In this document: positions 22,350 to 32,992 of the stretch, in pieces
Layout of the letters: the number at the start of each line of letters is the position of its first letter
How positions within the stretch are numbered: position 1 is the first letter of the stretch
Source of the DNA: Cladochytrium replicatum
Lineage: Eukaryota; Chytridiomycota; Chytridiomycetes; Cladochytriales; Cladochytriaceae
DNA: 64,000 nucleotides
Direction of reading: 5' to 3'
Assembly (NCBI GenBank): GCA_025526935.1
Contig: JAHLKD010000020.1
Coordinates: forward strand, 62,001-126,000
Translations under genes and position numbers: made by a program
The notes under the pieces: model-generated
The model's input: the letters and a program-made list of their open reading frames with translations, nothing else
Databases searched by the model: none
Told to the model about the DNA's origin: nothing

Positions 22350-24110
22350 CCCACAGGTATCTACGTCACCCACGCCACACCGCAGCCATTCAGGATGTTT
22401 TCCGGGTGGTGCAATGGCGATCAACGATTGCGAAAAGTACAATTCGAAGACATTCCAACGGCTGGTACTAACAACGCGCTTTTTGCCATCAAAGAATGAG
22501 CAGATACACCGCTTGGAGAAATAGTAATCAAAACAATATAAGTACGTCGGTACTACCTGATCTAGTTTTAGTGTCCTGATCAGCTAATTCTGCAGGGATC
22601 TGGACCCATTACGAAAGCTCAGTACATGCGACAATGTGCTGGCCATCCTGAGGTCGGATACTACATGAATGGAGAAATTTTCGGCCAGAAGGTGACTTAA
22701 CAACCTTCAATCAGCCGACCGTTTTGGAGAAGTAAGTGCGAAAGATAAACTGAGCAGAAACTGATCTTTCGAAATATTCCTCTTGTCCAACAGGTCGTCG
22801 TGGCGCTGTGGTTTATTTCGAGGTGGCAAGGTTTTGATAGGGCAGGCGATCCACCATTTCAGGTTGGCGAGCTTGGTCCTGGACGCGGCACTATCATGCA
22901 GGACATTATAAGGGTATGGTCTTGCTTATTTCCTTATCATAAACACCAACAGGCGTTTCCAGTAGACATCGAAGATGTTTCCCACTTTGTCGGATGCCTT
23001 AGAGAGGTGCACCTTGTGAAAACAAGCCCGTTGCTTAGAAAGCGACAGGCAGGAAACATTGGGTGCCTCAGGGAAGACAACATGGTACATTGCTCACGAG
23101 CTTTTTGATGCCTTGCCGGTCCACAAGTCCCAGCTAGCCAACAATGGATTGGGGGAAGCTGGTTGACACCACAATGACGACAACAAGTAAGTCTAATAAG
23201 TGACTGCGCATATAGAATTTTATGATGTTACCATACCACCTAGTCCACATCACTTCCGTTTCTACCTTCCACGAGAGCCAACTGCGGGCTCAGTGCACTA
23301 CTGCCTATTCAAAGTACAACTGCTTCAGACATGACAAATCCAACCTCCGCCTCGTACTTTGAGCGCTGCGCAAAGCTGCTGGTTGGAAATACTGTGGAGG
23401 TATCTCCCGATGCAACCGATTATGGAGGCTTGCGCAACACATCGGGCGAGATGGCGGTACGGGGCTGAATGTTGACTATGGGAAGGACCATACCATTCCA
23501 GCTAGTTTGAGAGTAATCTTTCTATCTGTCAACCTTCACCATCGCTGACTCGATCCATCGCTTAGGTTGTCTGGAAGCACCAATTTGGTGATATCCTCGA
23601 GTCTCCTGGTTTGTGCGACGTAGCTGCTGACGTTGATTGTTCTCATCTTCGGATGGCCGCCGAAAGACATGGTGATGACTATGTGGTTGCTCTGTGGTTG
23701 TAGTAAAGTGCCAGCTTCTGACGTTTGTTCTCTATCCAGCACAACCGCATGTACATGTATCACAGGCACAATTTTTCCGCCGAATGGACATACAGACCCG
23801 TGTTGAGATGCTCAAAAATAGCGATGCTCCATATAGCGATGCTGTCCGAGACCTTGCTCGGATTACAAAAGACTGATCGATGAGGGAGAGGCAATCGCTG
23901 GGATGGGGAATCTCTACAAAGTATTGAGTGTAGTGAAACGCAAACACCAGGTCCCGTATGGGTTTGAACAAGATGAGCCGGCAACCCCGATAAACGAAAT
24001 CGACCAAACCCAAGAATGTTTTTTTAGCAGACCGGGCGGATTAGTCAACTGTGTTCAAAAGAACCAGAATATGCAATTATCTCTACATTTGTATTCTTCG
24101 CTGCTTCGTT
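22350..24110 (+). pseudogene. NDUFAF7-like (complex I arginine methyltransferase) pseudogene
   Basis: The plus strand preserves the NDUFAF7/DUF185 signature in order but in shifting frames: GPITKAQYMRQC, GHPEVGYYMNGEIF, FQVGELGPGRGTIMQDIIR (SAM-binding motif), VHLVKTSPLLRKRQA, WYIAHELFDALPVHK, YGKDHTIPASLR, CDVAADVDCSHLRMAAERHG and GMGNLYKVLSVVKR. Frame changes are needed after EIF (near 22690, where GDLTT replaces GDFTT), between RKRQA and TLGASGKTTWY (near 23060), near 23140 (WGKLVDTTMTTT) and before RLIDEGEAIAGMG (near 23870). At least four independent breaks argue for a dead copy rather than missed introns. A functional copy may exist elsewhere. Confidence 0.75.
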
Positions 24111-24130
24111 GAAAGCATAGATAAATACTC

Positions 24131-25449
24131 CTACACAACCACTGCTTTCTTGCCACTCACGAGTGCGATCCATCTCGAATGCATTTCCACTAAATCTCTC
24201 ACAATGAAACTTTCGATTTCCACACCTGTCGACTCCTCCTCTGCAGTGATTTTGATATCACATACTTCCCCAATGACTTCGTCACGTTGTCCCACTGCTG
24301 CCGCATCGTGCGGTGCGATTTTTGCCATTATTGGTGATGATACAAGCGTAACAACGCGCTTTCGTGTGTTCAATATGTTCGCGATGACCGCTTGATGGCC
24401 ATAGCGCTGAAGAGACGCACGCGCCTTCGGGATAAGGAGGTCAGGGTCTGTCTCCAGCTGAAATGTAATTCAAATTTAGTTCGACTATTCATAAGAGAGC
24501 GATCATGTCGCTACCTTGAATGAGACAATGAACCCGTCCTTAGCCCACTCCTTCACGAGCGGCTTGACAATTTTGGGGACCTGATCTAACTGCAATGACA
24601 ACGCACCCTCGCCCGATTGGATTTTGTGTTCGACCTGATATTAATTACAAGCGTAAAACGCGGAGTTTGCAATGCATTCACAGAGTTACGCACCTTCTTG
24701 TATTCCGGGATGAAGAAGTCAGAAACTGCGGCAGCAAGATAGTACATTCCGTTTTCCCCAAGGGTACTCATTATCTGAGTAATCCCACGGAGCAAGAACA
24801 AGTAATCCGTCACTGTCACGAAGTCGATTGTGAGCAAAAGTCGCTGATCAACTGCTTCCCGGTATTTCCGAAAAACCTCGGTCATCTTTGCGGCGTACTG
24901 CCCGTTCACTGATATAGGTTAAGCCAACTCTGTTGATCACATTCATACAACGTACCTACTAACTCCCCGTCGTCCTTCTCTATTAGAAAGTCGAGAAAGC
25001 AATTTTTGGAATGAGAGTAGTGACGCGAATAAGGTTCCAAGCTATGTTGACGATGAAAGAAAATGACTGCATATCCTGATTCGATGAAATACTCTGCAGA
25101 TGTTGCCCCACGCGTCCCAGCACTGAAGTTGTCGATGAATCGAACGGTTTGGTTCTCTAACGGCACGGTCGTTCCGCCGGACTGAGGATCAAAGCATTGA
25201 TGATTGCAAGGGCGGTATAATCAAAGCTATTCAAGACGTTACCGTGATCAGAACAACTCTGCGGCTTGCCAACCTGTGCAAATCAACAAACGACGAAACT
25301 GACGCAAGAATTCGATCAATGTTCGAAGGAGGATGCTCGGTCGCGTAGAATTCGTCTGGAGGTATACGATGTGGGTTGAAGGGACTCGTGGGCGAGTCCA
25401 GAGAGCTTTCATTGAATCCGTGGGTGCGTACTGGAGTGAGGTCGTGCAT
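24131..25449 (-). CDS. CAB2: Phosphopantothenate-cysteine ligase
   Basis: Five exons (25243..25449, 24956..25181, 24694..24908, 24515..24634, 24131..24457) give 364 residues. The enzyme joins 4'-phosphopantothenate to cysteine in coenzyme A synthesis. The hallmark [20 protein letters not shown], the ligase nucleotide-binding start, is formed across the first splice junction; [20 protein letters not shown] follows. The eukaryotic-type middle contains [16 protein letters not shown] (the AAVSDF motif) and [38 protein letters not shown] and [14 protein letters not shown] close the domain. Length and order match eukaryotic PPCS. The C-terminal helix ends shortly after [10 protein letters not shown]. 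Confidence 0.92.
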
Positions 25450-25689
25450 GATTTAATTTTCGGTATTCCGAACCACCACACACTGCTCCAAGCCACTCTC
25501 AAAATTTGTTGATTGTAGTTAGTTACCGAACTCGCTGGGTCAATATCTAAAAGCTTGAGACAGTTATCAATGGATTCTTCACTCTATTCTCAGTTAGTGG
25601 CTGCACTGATCACTATTTTACAATCCAACTGCATCCAATGCCATTCGTTCAAAAGCCCAACAGATTTTGATGGACAACAGTTGATTGTG

Positions 25690-26700
25690 ATTCATTCCTC
25701 CTGATCTTGATTTTCGCGGGTTAGATATGCACTGAAGGTCAAGATTCGCCAAATGCATTTGTTGGGGCTTTCAGATTGCGCACCAGTCAGCTGGTTTACA
25801 GACGAGTTTCGACACGTTGGGCTGTCTCTCATGGAGCAGACTGTACGATTCCGCTTCAACGAACTGCTTGGGTTACTTAACGCAGCGTCATGCAGAAGCT
25901 CGTTCAGACCTGTCCTGTATAATCCATCCACGCTGCTTTGGATCCTATGCTCCCAGCTTCTTCGCATTCCTCAAACTGTCGTTTGAACGGAAGAAACTGA
26001 TGGATTCCGGACTTGAGCTCCATGCCAAAATCTGCATCAAGGTCTCTGCTGTTCGCTTATACAACGGTCAGCGATTGAGGTGATGCAACTGATGCAGCAA
26101 TGGAAGATGTTTCGGATGAGATCTTGAATCAGCGAATCTTGAGAAGCCTTACTGCTGCCTTCGATCAATTGTTGTGGTCTATTTTCTTGTTCTCTCAATG
26201 TATGTCAATCACGACTCGTTGGACATGTTGCATTTCAGCTCATATAACGGCAAGATAAAGAACCGAAAGGCTTCAAAATCCGGAGCTGGTGGAATACATC
26301 TTGATAAACCAGGTATGAGTTTATCGACTTTTTCTGACCCGTTTCTAATGGTCTTTCAGCGCGTTGCACTTCCAGCATTCCAAAGTTATGCCCGTCTAAT
26401 TTCGTTTCAACACAGCTCCTCGTCTCGGCATGCTTTATCAGCTTGCCATTGGATCCTTTGGCATATTCCACATTAACATGCGCACTTTTACACGACATTA
26501 TTGAGCACGATTGGCTTGTCGCAGCACTTGAGGTAGGTGTTCTGTTCCATTTAATGCGGATTTGGTTCTGATTCTTTATAAAGGCACTTCATTACGGATA
26601 CCATTCAGATATTCACAGCGAAGTGATCAACTTTATTAATGACATGTATGTTACGACGCGAGCTGTATCCGTTGTACCATGCAGACTCTATTAACTCTAC
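25690..26700 (+). other. Relic-like or unresolved coding segments, unknown family
   Basis: Plus-strand segments with coding character include an open frame around 25817-26083, and LTCALLHDIIEHDWLVAALE (near 26480-26530) that splices by GTAGGT..AAG to ALHYGYHSDIHSEVINFIND (26580-26640). The last two are separated by a normal-looking 50-nt intron, so this may once have been an exon-rich helical protein, but frames before 26480 do not connect and stops are frequent. I cannot name a family; it may be another decayed gene copy. Confidence 0.3.
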
Positions 26701-26887
26701 CTGTAATGACTGCGTAATTGATTCAACGTAGTGCAATTATGCAGATGTGCTCAAGCTAACGAAACATGCCCTAACGAAACATGTCTTAAAAATGAATTAT
26801 GAAACAAAGCTTTGAGAAACCAGTAGTGTTAAGGAACAACAGATCTTGACACGCTCACTTCTCGCCGACGTAACTGGTGTGACCGTC

Positions 26888-27300
26888 TCAATGGGGTCGC
26901 CAAATGACGCCGTTTTCGGTGTCCTTGGAGGCAGAGCGTGCCGAGGTGCGGAATCGCAGGAAATTACAATGCATCCAAGATGAAGCAAACGGTGGTAAGG
27001 AAGGTCTTGGCGATTTATAGCACAACAATGCTGAAAGTAGTGGAATTGAGAAGCCATGGGAACATACCGCCGAGTAAACCCCGTCATAAAATCCTCTGGC
27101 CTGACTACCAAATACAAGCCAACTGTTTAAAGAATCGAGAGGATGTCCGGCAGCTGTGCTGCTGTTATACACAGTTGTGCGGAATGGTGCAATCGTAATG
27201 AAGAGTTTGGATGTCGCATTGGTAGATTCTGTGTGGATTGGGATGATGATCCGAGTCTTCGAAGCTCTGATTCAACCTGCGTTATCATGTAATACTATGG
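26888..27300 (-). pseudogene. Possible mitochondrial-carrier (SLC25) relic
   Basis: The minus strand reads AAGHPLDSLNSWLVFGSQ followed by ARGFYDGVYSAVCSHG, which resembles a degraded carrier repeat (GHPxDxxKxRLQ... GxxDxxxxxxxxEG). The basic residue after DSL and the Arg of RLQ are lost and the flanking sequence is full of stops. A later segment (GDPIETV, about 26860) could come from a second repeat. The identification is tentative because it depends on one PxD motif. Confidence 0.3.
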
Positions 27301-27399
27301 TAATAGTACTGCGTGCGATGATAGAGCTCCTTTCTAATCCACGTCGCGCCGAGGCGGAAGATGGCCGGCTTCAGCCAGCCGAGCTGAGAGTTGTATGAC

Positions 27400-28000
27400 T
27401 GGAAGACTGAACGCCTGATTATCGAGCTGCTACTACTGCTTCTTTAAGAGTCTTTTATTAGGTGTTTTGCCATCAATGCTTTGAACAATTGATCCAGCCT
27501 TTCTTGGTGATTTGAAAGTGTTTTGATTTCTCACGACATGCAACAGATTCTGTGTTCTCCCTCTCCATGGGCTTTTGTGGAAGTTTTTCGTCCCGTGGAG
27601 GATCCCCAGTCAACTGACGATCTACGCTTTCATCGTATCTATGAATTCAAATAGCTGACACTTTTTCGTGGCTCTCTGAGTGAGAAACTTCACATTCCAA
27701 CAAGCGGTTTCATTATGGTATCCACCGATGAATGCACGAAGCCGATCAGAAAAGAGTTAAGAATCGCAGGTCCAAAGTAGGCTGCAAAAGCGGGTAGCAT
27801 GTACGAATGGTCTGCGTTAATCATATAATTAATTTTGCAAAGGTTTACAACCGAGGGCACATTACTTTAGAACCGATCCAGCACATCCAATATTTTTGAA
27901 TAGGGCTCTCTCTAGGCAGAGACTTGGATCTGGGAAAGATGGGAGCTTGCTTGAAACTTAGAGAAGCTTTAATTGTGTAAGGATTGACTCACAAGAGTTT
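27400..28000. other. No gene supported
   Basis: About 600 bases, AT-rich, without open frames of note on either strand and without recognisable repeat structure. Confidence 0.4.
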
Positions 28001-28021
28001 TCGTAGTATGCATTCAACCTA

Positions 28022-28883
28022 TCAAGAAAGGTCCTCAAATTTTTCAAATTCGACATTGGCCAATGACACGTGGTGGCGGGTCAGGGCGATGTCGAGCCAA
28101 CCCGGGAGCCATGAGTACATCAATTTTTTGTCATCTCCGCGTTTCCCTGTTTCGTATTCTCCGAGGCTCTTCCCTAGCTCATCTTGGTCAACTTTCGAAA
28201 CTTTTGTTTTGATGAAAGCCGTTCTAAGTCTGCCTCTGGAATACGGGTCGTTTTGGCTTCTTCGATCGTTGTGCAAATCTGTTGGATGTGTCAGAGCGAG
28301 TTTGAATACTTCAACACAGAATTTACCCTTGTTTTGTTCTAGGTGGAGAGATGCCTACGAACGTAAGCAAGTCGGCCAGCCTGTGTAGTTGTTTCCATAT
28401 TCAACTCTAAATGGGCAGCATGTGCCGACGAAGAGGACAAACACATACCTTCAATGTCAGTTCGACAGAAGTTTGCCGACTAAGGGACGGATTTGTGGCG
28501 GTTTTGAACACAATTTGCTCTTCAACAACGATATCGAATGGGAATAATTCGAGGCAATTGTGCCTATTGTAAAAGCTCAAAAGATTCTTTGCAATCTGTG
28601 ACATGTAACCTACGGGACGGACATGTTTAGGGCTGTGGTGACCAAGCACTTTTTGGAAATCAAGGACTTGATCACAACGTCTTTGATTTTGCGGTTCTAG
28701 GAAATCGATAGACCTTTTTGTAGCTTGGACAAAAAAGTTGGATATAGTGCCAACTAGAACTTTCTTGAGCTCAAATTTTGAAGGAATCTCAAGGGCTTGT
28801 TGCTCCACCATCCATGCACCGTTCCATATCAAGTCGGTGGACGCCAAATTAGCTTCACAAAAGCCCTGAATGGCGTTTATCAC
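28022..28883 (-). CDS. Hypothetical protein, partial model, unknown family
   Basis: Three minus-strand exons connect in frame: about 28451..28883 (ending VELTLK before GTATGT), a short one encoding AGRLAYV, and one from about 28282 to 28022 beginning HLHNDRRSQND and ending EKFEDLS. The introns have standard ends (GTATGT..CAG and GTAGGC..CAG). The joint product is about 240 residues, basic and hydrophilic, with no domain I know. No ATG is available at the 5' end, since the open frame only begins at a GTG, so an upstream exon is missing from my model or the gene is truncated. Confidence 0.4.
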
Positions 28884-29182
28884 ATTGAGAGATATTACTT
28901 GGAAAGCTAATGAGCCCTTTCAAAATTGGAATTGCTGGAAGGTATGCCTGTTGAGGGCTGGAGGGCTAGTCTGGTGGGTTATCCAGATCAGAAAGTATTC
29001 CATTGAATATCAGATTGGCTCGCGATTTAGAGTTCCATGTTCTACGCTGAGTGCTTTTCCTCACGTATCGTGGCTTTGCGGGAATCGATACTGAAGGTGA
29101 TCACGATGTCAGGTGATCCTTCTTTTTATGGTAAATGGAAATCTAGCTGGAACACAAACGCATTCATTGCAAAAGAGAATGA

Positions 29183-31106
29183 TCAATAGTCGCTCTGCTC
29201 GATCTCGTCGTCCATCCTGATCGACTTCATATACAAAAAATAATAAGCATGAGTATATCGTGTCAAATCCTACGAATTACCTCCAAGATCGGAATGAGCT
29301 CATCCCAGTACCTCGCCGCCTTGAAAACCAGAGTAAGAAACCTTCCACAAATCGGAGCACCCAAGTTGACAATACCTTTTCATGAAACACTCGCTCCGTC
29401 TCCGCAAGATCCATCATCATAGATCTCAGATCCGCTGCCTTCAGATGCGCAAAAAAAGATAGTTCCTTCACCACCTCCTCAGAAAATGCTTGCGCGACCG
29501 TTTCGCTTGTCTGAACCGCCTCCTGAAGCTTAAACAAAAAAGGAGAAAATTATCACACATCCCGCATTACGCTCAATCCCTGGTGAAACATACCTCCCCA
29601 ATTCGGGTCTCAAGCCTCGTGAGCTTGACTTTCCGTGCGATTTCTGAATCGATGCCTTGAATTTCCTGCACTTTTTCCTTGAGGAATCCAGCTATTCCTC
29701 TGCCGTAGCGAGCTGGATTGAGAGTACGCTCACGATCCGCGACGTGTGTGGAGAGGTACTGAGTGAGCTCTTCGTGATCGACTTGCTTTTGATCTCGAAG
29801 TCTCAAAACGTCCTGAAACGTTCCGTCAGATCTATCTGATTTGCAAATTTTCCTAATATATAGTACTTTCACGGAGGAGCAATATGAAATGTATTCTCGG
29901 ATGTTGGCAACGTATGTTGCCTCCTCTTGGCGCGCCTAGCGCAAGAGAAGAAAGAAAAGTGAGGACATCGAACATGCCCCAATATACTTGTCATACCTTT
30001 TCCCGGATCATCGCACTCAAATGACGGATCACACTACCGAAGTCTGTCAATTGATTCGTCACTTGCGTCTCCATGCTCGCTAGAGTTTTCATGCACTGTG
30101 CAAACTCGTTCATTTCCATCTCAAGTTCTGCACATCCAAGAGCTTCAAATTCCTGCGCTTAATCCTGAACACATCTTTCAGACTTACCGGCGTACTGCCT
30201 CATTGCACGTGCATGCAACCGGTCAACAGCCATCAAGTTATCCTCCAGCGTCGTCACAGACTCCCTAAACTTGATAAACCGTTCGTCCTGCTTCCGTACT
30301 TTACTGAACGCATTCAGAAGCGTGTCGCTCAGATTTTCAAACACATGTGCTTCACGTTTCGTTTCTTCCTTCGTTGGCCGCTAAATGTTGTCCGGAAATA
30401 AATAAGGATGATGTCTATCAACACAAAATAGTACGAACAAGATCGGTAGACTCTAAAAATGTCCTGAGTGCAACGCTGCGCATTAACTTAGGATGCCTTG
30501 TAAGGCGTTGAAGGTAAAGTTCCAAGAGCATTCTCCTTCTCTCGATGAACTCGTTGCTAAAGCGATCTCCTGTGATATACTCTGTAGCAAAACACAAATT
30601 AGTCTCCGACAAGATCCACGGATATTGTAATGATTTTCACAAACCCATTCGGTGTTTATCTGGCAATGGCGGTAGAATCGCATCAGGGAGCTCTTCAGTG
30701 AGCTGTTGGTGGAGCCAATCGAAATCTTGGAATCGTCTTCTCACCGACATCTCTGGATTCCTGAAAGACTCGAGGATGGTCTTTAAAACCCAATTAGCAC
30801 AACAATAGCCATCCTCCAGCTTATTTAAGTACCTTTGTGGAGACCTGATACGAGACGTACGCGGACGCACCCTCGCCATGTTTTTGCGGCTCTCCCACGA
30901 CAATGTTGATGAGTTGGCTAGCGATAGGGATTTGAGGAGCAGAGGAAGAGGCGGAGGCTTGAGCCTGGGCAGGGCTGGCGGTAATTGAAGCGGATTCAGA
31001 AAGCGGATCCTAGATTAAGAATGTAAGGATAATAATGGATAGCAACCCCACCGGCACCCATGCGTACCGTTCCGTGGTCCTGGTATGTGTCGTTCTGGTA
31101 CTCCAT
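29183..31106 (-). CDS. SNX4: Sorting nexin Snx4 (Atg24): PX plus BAR protein
   Basis: The first exons are 31068..31106, 30833..31009, 30645..30780 and 30581 downwards; further exons run to the stop at 29183-29185. The PX domain contains SVRRRFQDFDWLHQQLTEEL, then AILPPLPDKHRMEYITGDRF and EFIERRRMLLELYLQRL, ending LRTFLES: the PI3P-binding RRxxDF and PPLPxK motifs of Snx4. A long helical BAR region follows (NLSDTLLNAFSKVRKQDERF through LKEKVQEIQGIDSEIARKV). Snx4 recycles endosomal cargo and serves selective autophagy. The start is chosen because ATG 31106 gives a 13-codon first exon that splices in frame; it lies 40 bp from the divergent uS2m start. Confidence 0.9.
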
Positions 31107-31145
31107 CTCAGCACTACTGTGCACGTGACCACAAATTCTTTGCCA
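31107..31145. promoter_or_regulatory. Very short shared 5' region between SNX4 and the uS2m gene
   Basis: Only 39 bases separate the inferred start codons of the divergent SNX4 and uS2m genes. Each gene's 5' UTR and core promoter must therefore lie inside the other gene's transcribed region or first exon/intron. No motif is claimed. Confidence 0.4.
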
Positions 31146-31952
31146 ATGACCGGCAGACTTTTAGTGCGATATGCTTCGACTGCTGCTGCAGCGGCAGCCC
31201 AGAAGACCGGCGCCGCTAGGAATCTTCCATTAAAGAATATGTCCTCACCCCTCAGCTCGCTTCCATCACAGCCGCCAACCTTGAACTCCACTCCTCGCTT
31301 GCAAGAAGATCCTAGAGCTTTGACCCTCCAACGTCTCCTGGCAGCAAACCTCCACCTCGGCCACTCGCGCGCAAGCTACCACTCTCACATGCTGCCGTTC
31401 ATCTACGGCGAGCGCAACGGGCTTCACATCATCAACCTTGAGCACACCCTCACGCACCTCCGGCGCGCACTGAACGTGACTCGAGAAGTCGCGATGCGAA
31501 ACGGTACGATCGTTTTCGTGGGCACGAGGCTGGCGATCCATCGGATAGCCGTTGATGCCGCGAAACGGGCGGACGCTTACTATGTTACACGTTGGGTTGG
31601 TGGGACAATCACGAACCGGAGCCAGGTTCTCAACAGAAGCGTCGTGGACGAAAGCGGCGGAAAGAGCATCAGTGCCTCGGAATCCGGTGCGGCGGTGGTT
31701 CCGGACTTGGTGATTCTGTTGGACTACCAGAATACGCTGAGGGCGGCGCGGGAGGCAAACCAGTTCAATGTGCCGATAATTGCGATCTGCGACACAGATT
31801 GTGATCCACGGAGAGTGCAGTATCCGATTCCAGCCAATGATGACTCGGTGGCTGGAGTTAAGATGATTGCGGATTTATTAAGTTTGGCCGCGCAGGAAGG
31901 ACAGAGTTTGCGAGACAAAGTAGCACAGTCCAAGTCAAGCTTTTTGAATTAA
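31146..31952 (+). CDS. MRPS2: Mitochondrial small-subunit ribosomal protein uS2m
   Basis: A single exon of 268 codons. The start at 31146 is preferred over an upstream non-ATG extension because it begins a Ser/Ala/Arg-rich mitochondrial presequence (MTGRLLVRYASTAAAAAAQK) and avoids overlap with SNX4. The uS2 core is clear: LLAANLHLGHSRASYHSHML, YGERNGLHIINLEHTLTHLR, NGTIVFVGTR, YYVTRWVGGTITNR, PDLVILLDYQNTLRAAREAN, VPIIAICDTDCDPRRVQYPI and the PANDDS motif. It is a component of the mitochondrial 37S ribosomal subunit. A decayed copy of its 3' third lies about 660 bp downstream. Confidence 0.92.
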   Translation: MTGRLLVRYASTAAAAAAQKTGAARNLPLKNMSSPLSSLPSQPPTLNSTPRLQEDPRALTLQRLLAANLHLGHSRASYHSHMLPFIYGERNGLHIINLEHTLTHLRRALNVTREVAMRNGTIVFVGTRLAIHRIAVDAAKRADAYYVTRWVGGTITNRSQVLNRSVVDESGGKSISASESGAAVVPDLVILLDYQNTLRAAREANQFNVPIIAICDTDCDPRRVQYPIPANDDSVAGVKMIADLLSLAAQEGQSLRDKVAQSKSSFLN

Positions 31953-32611
31953 CACAGCCGAAAACAATTCGTTGTTTACACAACCTGGTGGTCTTGAGTT
32001 CAACAAAGTTTTTTTTCCTTTCAACTTGGTGCTATCAGAACCGGCACGTGACACCCTGATGTTCTTTGGGTCACCACAAACTTTGCGAGAGCAGCTGGTC
32101 GAGCAACCCCCGCAACACTCTTTCGAAGATGGCCGACATCGAACTACACATTTCTGTCGGTACCTCTACAGCAGGTCGCACAGAAGCACGTTCCGGCCCG
32201 TGATAGCAAGAAACTTCCCGGTTACCTACTTCCAAAGCAAAAAGCAAGGACGGAGATACTAAAGACAATGCTCAAGGTAAAAAAATTTACCGAGAAGACT
32301 TCTCTAGGAATCATTTTTATTTATGTCGGGGGACTCCGTACTTAAAGCTGTGTTCTCGAATAGGCGAAATTCTTTAGGATGAGGATCGGAAAGACTGGGC
32401 AGCGACCCAAGCGGCTACGATATGGAAGAGATGACAGAGTGGTTTCAAAAATGAATATTTGATTAAATATACGCTGGTTCGATCTTATATCACACTGAAC
32501 ACAACTCCAAGATGTCGGGAAAAAAAGACGGAATCTGCCCGGTGATTCGTGATGTGCATCTCTGTGTTCGCGATTTCTTCCGCGCCATTTCATTTCTTTA
32601 ACATCGAGAAG
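31953..32611. other. Spacer between uS2m and its decayed copy
   Basis: About 660 bases without a supported gene. It holds the uS2m 3' UTR and unassigned sequence. The short open frames on both strands show no family resemblance. Confidence 0.4.
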
Positions 32612-32940
32612 AGTTAACAGAAGCGTCATGGACGAAAGCGGGGGATAGAGGTCGTTGGGTGGGAGTCCCCGCACGGGGCAGCGGTTGTCCCGGATTTCAT
32701 GATCCAGCTGACCGCTACCCCGGATTTCATGATCCAGCTGGGCTATCAGAATTCGTTGAGACTAGAATTTGTTCAAAATTTTCCGTTGATTGCGACCTGC
32801 GAAACGGACTGTGATTGACGCAGAGTGCAGTATCTGAGTTCCGGGATTGAAGTTGATTGTGGACATTATGCATTTTCTTTACGGGAAGTATGCAGTTGGG
32901 AACAAGTAGCACAGTCCAAGTCTTGCTTTGAATATCATTT
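32612..32940 (+). pseudogene. Decayed partial tandem copy of the uS2m gene 3' end
   Basis: The plus-strand sequence parallels bases about 31635-31950 of the uS2m gene: the shared blocks include AACAGAAGCGTC..GGACGAAAGCGG, TATCAGAATTCGTTGAG, GATTGCGA..TGCGA, GCAGAGTGCAGTATC and GTAGCACAGTCCAAGTC. Substitutions, deletions and stops prevent a product. Within it a 21-base unit (CCGGATTTCATGATCCAGCTG) is repeated near 32693 and 32719. Because it keeps only the 3' third, it probably arose by a local partial duplication and then drifted. Confidence 0.75.
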
Positions 32941-32992
32941 CCGTGTATCCCGATTTACCACGCTGTGCACAGCCCCACACCGACAATTGAAC

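Noticed and set aside
31035-31145. Upstream extension of the uS2m frame
   Set aside because: It would overlap the first SNX4 exon and adds a non-mitochondrial hydrophobic leader; the ATG at 31146 starts a good presequence.
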